A program made the position numbers and the translations under genes. Positions 36,867 through 64,000 of a DNA stretch of 64,000 nucleotides are shown piece by piece (within the stretch, counting starts at the first letter, position 1; the number at the start of each line of letters is the position of its first letter). Source of the DNA: Hyalella azteca (Eukaryota > Arthropoda > Malacostraca > Amphipoda > Hyalellidae); contig NW_025936130.1 in the NCBI RefSeq assembly GCF_000764305.2, positions 124,001 to 188,000 on the forward strand. The letters are read 5' to 3'. The notes under the pieces are model-generated. The model did not search any database. It saw only the letters and a list, made by a program, of their open reading frames with translations, and was not told the DNA's origin.

Positions 36867-39800
36867 GGTCACAAGGCAGGCGCTCCCGCATGAGCCTCCT
36901 ATGTTGACGACGCTGCTATATCCCTAACAAAATTTAGAGTCGCCCCAGCTTCTGGTAACCCAAATCAGAAGCTGCCGCATCTGTAAATTTTCACTGGCTG
37001 TCCACCAGTAACTGGCTGTTCACTGGATGTCCACCACTGTAATCTGACGGTATCCTGTCTACCATGCACAGTAATACGGTCGTATTATTGCTGCACTGTC
37101 CACTTGACGATGCTTGACGGTTCTCTTGCTCAGTTGCGCGTGATCGTCGGTCAAATTTAGTGGTTATTTTCAAATGAGGTTCCAAATAATTTGTCATTAT
37201 TCTAGGGGCTAACCACACACACTTTCTGTCTCATAACGCATCTCTGTAGCTTTGTTAGTTACGCCTTCCATTGCAAAACCTAATCATCTTACTCCATCGC
37301 CACCATCTCATGAAAGAATGAAATGCGCTAATATGAAATTTTTAGACAAACGATCATTCATTAACATGTTTATTCGTCTCGAAATCAGTATGAATGAATA
37401 CGTGCATGAATTCGAAATCAGTGTGAATGAACGACTTAGATAATGAGCAAACAGTTTTGGGAGAATCAAAAGAAAAAATTAGCATTTCCTGACGCAAGCT
37501 CAAATAGTCGGATGCAATGTTTCTGAAAAAGAAGAAATAAACTATTGTGTCCCAGTAAATAATTAAATTTGTTGCTTGCCTAGATCAGAGATCTATGTTG
37601 ATTCAAAGAATCAAATTAGAAAATGGGAGTTGACATCTGGGGGAAATCTTAAAGGAACACAGATTAATAAATTCGGTAAAAGTGTGATTGTAGAATTGTT
37701 TCGTCAAAAAAATTGAACAACATTGAATTTCGCCTGTATCGTCCCGGTTAGGATTTAGTTTTTAATCATATGGAATGGAATGAACACGCACGCTGTCTAT
37801 GACTCTCCAATCCTAGCCTGCTAAGAAGATACGCATAACAAGCTGCCTCTCTAAGAGATACATGACGGAGTGTCTCGATTCATCGACTTCCAATACGCAA
37901 CGGTGCGCCGCTCTGCGTGCATTTTACGGACTCCACATTTACGCACCACTGATATTCGCTATGCTTCTAGCGTCTTCGATTCTGATTGTACGAATTCTCA
38001 TGGTATATTTCATGCCTTGATGAAATTCCGAAGAAATAAATGAAATGTGTTAATAACTTTTATTAATTTTCTTTAGAATATGATTGGTTAGATTTTTCAA
38101 ATCTGGCTTGCTTGGTTTTAAAATTATAATCAAATCCCCTGTATGGTATCGCTCATAGTGGCAAGAAGTCTTTGTAGGATTTGAAAGGGTCAATTTAAGT
38201 GCGTGAAATTTCTGCGTTGTTGCATTTGAGAACAACTGAGGTAATGAATTTTGAAAGCTTCGAATTTCCTCAAATTTTGTTTTTGTACTTGTGTGTTGAA
38301 TGGCAGGTTCAATATGGTTTTGAAAAATTATTGGTTCCGCTCTGAATACTGAAATCGACGCCTGGAAGCAATATACACTCGTAATTGTGCATCATCACGA
38401 TGGAATAATAGATAATGTCACAAAATAGGATCGTGACTGGAAATTAGAAATATAAGGAATGAAGAAGCTTTTGACTTTCACCTGCACTTCTCACGAATGA
38501 TGTTTTTTATTACGAATACCGATTATATGTCATATTTTATACTCTGCTTGTCCCACAAACGAATGAGAATAACTAAGGCACCGCAGGTACAGCAGCAGCA
38601 GTTGTTTAGATGCGGTCGACCGCACTATCGATCGTCTTGTCCGATGTATTGTTGAACGTAACAACCTTGCGACATTGACCTAGAGGTCCGCCCCCAAAAT
38701 ATTGCGCGCAGTTGGTGAATGGCTGCATCTTGACGCACGGGTATGCTCGTGACGTTGCAATTGCGCAGATAATGACTACACTGCACTTAACACATTGCTC
38801 TCTAAGCGGCACGGTAGATATAATGCTCAGCTTATTGTTTGAAAAATGTCAATAAAGTAATTGAGCCTCTCACGGGTGAGAATAATAATTCGAAACTAAC
38901 TGGTGAATGGATTTCTCGTGTTACAAGTACCTCCTAATTCTTGCTACACTTCAAATTTGTGGCATTTATTAACTTGATGACCTTCACTATATCCATAGTA
39001 TTTTCGAACTATATTTCGATGCGAGGCGCTAACATTGATTCAATATAGTTCAGTCCTTCAGCACTGAAAATCGTTTAATTAATGGGTCCTACTCCTACCA
39101 TTGATTCAGCTTGTTGTTGGCATATTTCAAAGTACCAACAAACATGGGTGAGACAAAACCATGAATGGAGCTCGCATGAAAAATTCAGTGACTTATTCAA
39201 GAGGCAGTGAGGGTATTGACGATATTGAACCAGTAGGCACGCATACTCTAGCTCTCGTAGCGTTTAAAGCTCTTCGATCATCGTTCGCTGGATTACATAC
39301 CGAGGCTATTGACTTCTGGACGTTCGTACGTTTGGCTCAGAAGGTTCTACTTCCGCCTAATGATTAGAGAGTAGTCTCCCATATTGGGCTAGCGTCAATC
39401 ATGTGGTTAGTTTTCATTGCAATAAAATTTGAGTTATAGATGAAATTGAATAAAGTTCTTCATGTTATTAAGAATTCATTGAAATTAAATGCCTTTTACA
39501 GCGACGTATTCCCTAGAATAGAGCCCCATATGCAAGTTTGAAACTCCAACTATATTTACTATTTCACTTTTTACAGCGAAATGCATACACAGTTTTTTAA
39601 AAGCGTTTTCCACTTCCCCATTGCCTTGCAACAGAAAACGAGATATTCTTACCCAAAGTAAAACAGCAGTTTGCCGTATAACCAACCCTATCGGCGGTAG
39701 TTGGCTGTGAATGGACTCTGATTTAAGTTAATAACAACAATTTTCTATACGACCAATTCCAGAGATATTCTGTGCATGAACGTTCTAATGACAACATGTT

Positions 39801-41930
39801 GGGCTGCCTTATGTTCTGTTCATAAGTTATGTTCTGTTCATAATGTAAACAACCTGCCACTGCACTAGTTTTTTTTTTCAATCACATCTCTGTTCAACCT
39901 CTAGATTGTGCGATTACCTCTACTGAAGTTTGCCAGTTTAGCTCATGAACAGCTCAATTATACATTGAATTCTTAATACGGATGCACTTACTATACAAAA
40001 ATTATAAAAATTCATTACTGAGCTGTTTAATTATTGATCTGACGAATTTTACGGATATTTTATATTATATCTACTATACAACTTCTCTGAATTCTTGCGA
40101 CTGACTATAAATTGTGTGCGGATCGGTGAATGAACATTCTGTCAATTCGAAGCGTAGTGTGAAAATAAAGTATCAAGACACGGATCTGAGGTAACGAAAT
40201 CCATTCTTCAGATAAATAACACTTAGTTTTGATTGAACTCATTTTGAATATTCCTCAAAAACTAATGATTTTATTTTTCACCGACTATTCAAGTCACGCG
40301 CGTGAGCTTCACGTTGTGTCTTTTTGTTCCCGATCACCTCTCGTCATCACGGCAGGGGGCAGACTGAACTCTGTGCGTGTGCTGCTGACCCGTGTGTTAT
40401 ATTGCAATGAGATCTGCTAGGTGACCGGTTGTTCGATTTTACTGACTCGCGACCCAACCAGCTGCTTGGTTATAAGCTAATTCTTGCACTAACCACCCAC
40501 GAGTTTGCCAATTTTATTTCTTTTCCTAAGATCACCCGTAGATTTAGACTGTTTTGGCGGCCTCTATGTCATCTTCATAAAACCTTAAATTGTGTCGTGA
40601 ACATTTTTAAAGAAACCTAAACTATTCTAATGAAATTTGCTCTGATAAAAATAGCTAGGCATTTTAGCGTATCGCCTAGGTTTTCGATGCAAGCCAACGT
40701 ATTTACGTTCAACCTCTACGTAGTTTACATGCAATTTATCGACTCCCATTAATTTACCGGGTTTGTAGGCGACGAAAATAAGACAAAATTCGCAAACATT
40801 TAGAAACCAATTTTTCTGTGTATTGTAATGAATATTTAATTAAATTATCAGGTTTTAATAGTCTATTTCATCTTTAAAAAATTACCAGTAAATATCCTTA
40901 GGAGTTTAAGTGTCCTGTCAGTGTCAGTTGATAAGTGAAGTCATTTCTTACGGGTGGAGGTTAAGTAATCTTAAAGCATTACCGTAACACCAACTCAATT
41001 TCTTAAAAAAAATAATCCTGGTGATGTAAACAGTCAACTCATGACCTAATAGCAGCCTACATTTAATTCGATGTGTCACCGTATCGTCTATTTTTTCAGC
41101 TAATTGACTACCGACCATTTCACAAAAGTCACCACTCCGCAGAAATTGCACAGTGCACATACCTAGCCGCACGTGTCTAAATGTATTGTATTTTTCTTGT
41201 GGGATAACCACATGATGGCAGCAAACCTGTATAGAACGTGCGAAAAATATGCAGTTTAGTTTAATTATAAAATAGATCTTTTCCGTTGAAGGCCAACGCC
41301 TTTGGTGCTGCTGCTGGCTAGGTTATCGGCATTGGCGGTACTTGATAGTAATGACTTAGGCCTCTTAGGCCTGAGAGACATTTTCACGCTCCACTCCTGT
41401 ATCGAATCTTGAATCAGTTCATTTGCTAATTTGTTTTAAGCTCGTAACAAATTTTATTTTCTTAATTTCGTATGTTTAGCCGTAAACTTTTCTGTATAAC
41501 GATGGAAAATAACAAATTTATTTCTTCCAACGCTCTTCATTTTATCAAAAATTTCGGTGAATGATGTTCCAGCGGAGTACTGTCGATGACAGTGCTTATG
41601 AAGACCATACTGTACGGAAAGAAAAAAGCAGAATGAGTTTGCGACTGTAAATTGTAATGGTTTACGCCTCGTAATTTGGCAAAGTAAAAAACTATTGAAG
41701 GTTTAAACAGGTAGCAGGTGGATTATCTCGTTATTAGTTGTTCAACATCTAATTTCCTAGCGTGGAACGTTGGAATCGAAGCAAGTTACGAACTACGCTA
41801 CACAACATTTATGATTTGGTTTGTTGGGCTATCCGCTATTGCTTGAGATATTAGGCTAGCTCGTAAAATTGGCTGAGCAGATATTAGCTCTTTTGTCTTG
41901 ATTAGTGTGAGTCCATACTACTACTAGTGA
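36867..41930. other. 5' flank of the claudin-like gene; no exon seen
   Basis: About 5 kb with no convincing exon on either strand. Open frames at 38606-38812, 39161-39367 and 40229-40620 lack splice context and recognisable motifs. If the upstream exons at 19720 and 33719 are real, this is intron 2 of the protease gene. Confidence 0.4.
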
Positions 41931-41935
41931 CAAAG

Positions 41936-42125
41936 CACAATTTTTTAGAATCTGTTCATTTTTAATTTACTCATCTACTGTACGGGTCTGTACCTACTCA
42001 AGATTTTAATCGGTTTCTTATGTATGACAATGCTGATGCTGGGCTGGAGCTGGTATCCACGATACTTTACTGGTCCCCTTCTAGGACTCAAAAATGAATT
42101 TGAGGTAGAGTTAGCTTAAACAAAG
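41936..42125. repeat. Inverted copy of the 2245-2540 dispersed repeat
   Basis: The reverse complement contains the same blocks in the same order: 'actctacctcaaattcattt', then 'gaccagtaaagtatcgtgga', then 'cataagaaacc', then 'aaaatgaacagattctaaaa'. A 'gggtaaacgtggtatattcc' phrase nearby at 42403 matches the inverted one at about 3183. Confidence 0.65.
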
Positions 42126-42725
42126 TCTCTGCTATGATAATGATACTTTGAGTGTGTGTAGGCCACCTAGCAGTGTAGGCTAGGACCAATAGGCCTAGGA
42201 GTCTAGCCAAGTTGGACTGTGCCACTGTCACTGTGACTGTGGGTATTAATTTTGCCAATTTTTATTTTTTGCTGTATTTCAAATTTCAATAGTAGTAGTG
42301 GTGATATGTCATATGTGTTTACATTATAAATTATAATTATTGTATGTAATAGGTATTTGTCACAATTTGTGCTGTCTGCTGTGCATAAATTAAATGCATA
42401 GGGTAAACGTGGTATATTCCAACATCATGGGTAAATCTGACACTTCTTGACTTTTTTCCTTTATATTAAGCTTTTTCTTAGTTCCATGCATTTGTTAATG
42501 GTTGAAATAGTGACGTCATACAGTCATACTTTTGCACGCCATACTAGCTATTGCCAAAACACTAGGTCTGGGCCGTCAGGCGGGAAAATGTTGAGATCCA
42601 AAGCCAGGGCGCAGAGGGTGGATGCAGCGTTGCCAATATATGGGTTTTTAAGTCGTAAGCGTTGCCAGGTAATTTTAAGATGCGTCGCCAGGTAATTTTG
42701 AATGAAAAGCCATTTATGCTGAGTA

Positions 42726-43833
42726 CCGTAAAATGGGGTAACTTAGACCACTTTTTTTTTATAAATGATGCCTTTTTTTACTAGCTAAATTAAACTTGAA
42801 TTGAAACATGCAAAATACAGGTCTATACTCTAGCTTCACTCACCATAAATTGCTGGCTCCTGCCTCTCATAGTCTTTATGTAATTTAAAAAAAAGTGATG
42901 GTCTTTGTTACCCCAGCTCTTGGGGTAACTTAGACCAGGTGGTAAAATCAATTATATTTTTTAGTAAAATAACTCCAAATAACTCCAGGTTTTGGTGCAT
43001 TGTAGTAGAACTCTTCTAGTTACATATGCAAATGACAAACTTGAGGAAAGTGTCATAGTTTGCAAATACATCGTGCATCAGGTGGCCCAAATGAGGGCGG
43101 ATGAACAATAATCAGAGGCGGCGATCCATCGTGGCCTGGGACTGCTATGTCCCAAACAAATACTAAGGATACTAAGGTGCCAGATGCAAAATAAAAGCAT
43201 CCCAAATTATGCCTGGCAGTGGTAATTTGCTCTCCTGGGAATGGGGTAATCCAGGACACTTGAAATAAACTTGATTTTAAAATGTTTGAAGTATGCCACT
43301 GTGCAGAAAGTGGGTGAATATTGAAAGATATGTGGCGACGCATCAGCAGCAAAATTTACGCCTTCTGAAGATCTTGCCGACACATTTGGATTGAAATTAT
43401 TGCATAAATTTACATCCTGTAAATGCGGTTTAAGGGTGTCCTGAAATGGCCATCATTTTGTTTTGGATTTAGGTGTGAAAATTCCTTCAATGAAGTTTTA
43501 AAGCCAACACCTGCCTGCAACTTTTTTTCAAGCAAAATTTTTTAACAAGGCAAATATTTTTTACTGCAGACCTTTGTAGAAGTACTTTTTCAAAATGTCA
43601 CTTTTCAACCTTTTTTTCCTGGATTTTTTAGAACTAGTAAATGTAGGATTTCTTAACCTCCTTTATACTGCATAGATAAAAAATGTTCAAGTTTATGCTA
43701 ATATTTTTAGTTTTGAAATATTTCAATTAGTTTCACTGCTATAAAATTTTGAGGCTGTGGTGGAGGACTGTCCCAATTCAGCAGGAAGGACTGTTTAATT
43801 TACTCTGCCTGACCCTTATTACCCCTTTGACGG
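42726..43833. mobile_element. TA-flanked DNA transposon of the same family as 7161-9733
   Basis: Ends are ccgtaaaatggggtaacttag and the inverted ...ttacccctttgacgg, flanked by TA at 42724-42725 and 43834-43835. The interior right half (about 43500-43740) matches, inverted, the 'aactaatc..atattgcaaaactaaaaatagtggc' block of the 7-9 kb copies. It contains the 105-bp segment also found at 5044. It ends about 180 bp before the first well-supported protease exon. Confidence 0.8.
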
Positions 43834-44008
43834 TACCTGTTCCACTAAGTTATAATATTTTTTGTCTATCATGTGACTAATGCTCTTACTAAATACTAGG
43901 TAGGTTTATATGCAAAAGGGTGAATAGATACTATTTTATTAATCTATGTTTGAAATCTTGAGTTTCAGAATGGAATGTGATATTTAGCTTGATCTGCTTT
44001 GTGTATAG

Positions 44009-63632
<19,624 letters not shown>

Positions 63633-64000
63633 GTTCCTCTGTTTTCGATTACTTTTAGGACTCGTCTTAGATATTAATCGTTAAATTTTTGTCAAACACT
63701 GAATTAATTTAATGTTTTTATCATTGTACTCTATAAATCAAGCTAAACACTTTCAGTCACTCGCTTGACAACAATAATTCTCCTTAAGCATTTGGGGTTT
63801 GTCATAAACTCGTAATTCGCTTTCTTTGTCAGGGTTCACTGGTATTTGTTGTTTCATACGAAACACGGGGTCGGAATTGATATCACGTTGGTCTGTAAAT
63901 TTATCATAATCACTTTGTCTTAAAATGTAGCGCATCATTGCGGAAAATTTTATCATTTATTTTAGTCATAATTTTTGGATTGCGGCAGTCATTTATTCTC

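Noticed and set aside
42447..42695. 82-codon plus-strand frame
   Set aside because: Its only basic stretch (KMLRSKARAQR) has no splice link to the USP exons, and the region is repeat-rich.

Overview
The window is from an animal nuclear genome, most likely an arthropod and possibly a crustacean; that placement is inferred from gene architecture and repeat types, and no species is claimed. It is AT-rich. Genes are split into many short exons with GT/AG splice sites whose phases match, and introns and spacers are full of transposon debris and tandem repeats. I reconstructed exons by following reading frames and checking phase at each junction; no transcript evidence was available.

Three multi-exon genes are supported. 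(1) Plus strand, about 11.1-18.4 kb: a protein of about 1,270 residues with a very long low-complexity N-terminal part and a compact C-terminal domain that looks like a papain-fold/C39-like cysteine peptidase (Cys1023, His1138/1139, Asn1154). I do not recognise a named family. (2) Minus strand, 36.9-22.9 kb: a four-transmembrane protein of the PMP22/claudin/calcium-channel-gamma superfamily, 663 residues, whose first extracellular loop carries about 430 extra residues in one 1.3-kb exon. (3) Plus strand, 44.0-63.6 kb: a ubiquitin-specific protease of about 1,760 residues in 25 exons. Its catalytic domain is stretched over almost 1,500 residues by inserts that include a ubiquitin-like segment, a RING-like Cys cluster and a Cys-rich motif. 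The inserts resemble those of the USP4/11/15/32 group, closest by eye to USP32/USP6. Two small upstream exons (19.72 and 33.72 kb) join it in frame, so the gene may start at 19.7 kb and enclose the claudin-like gene on the opposite strand.

Layout: 0-11 kb is a repeat-rich spacer with a retrotransposon fragment at the left edge and a three-level nested DNA transposon at 7.16-9.73 kb. Gene 1 occupies 11-18.4 kb. The stretch 18.4-44 kb holds the claudin-like gene, two non-LTR retrotransposon fragments, a foldback element, a minisatellite and the possible 5' exons of the protease gene. The remainder is the protease gene, whose introns carry a hAT element with a 1.2-kb hairpin, two near-identical Tc1-type MITEs, another TA-flanked MITE, a 32-bp minisatellite and several tandem duplications that copy splice sites. 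Recurrent local duplication across exon-intron borders is the most unusual structural theme. I see no tRNA, rRNA or CRISPR array.
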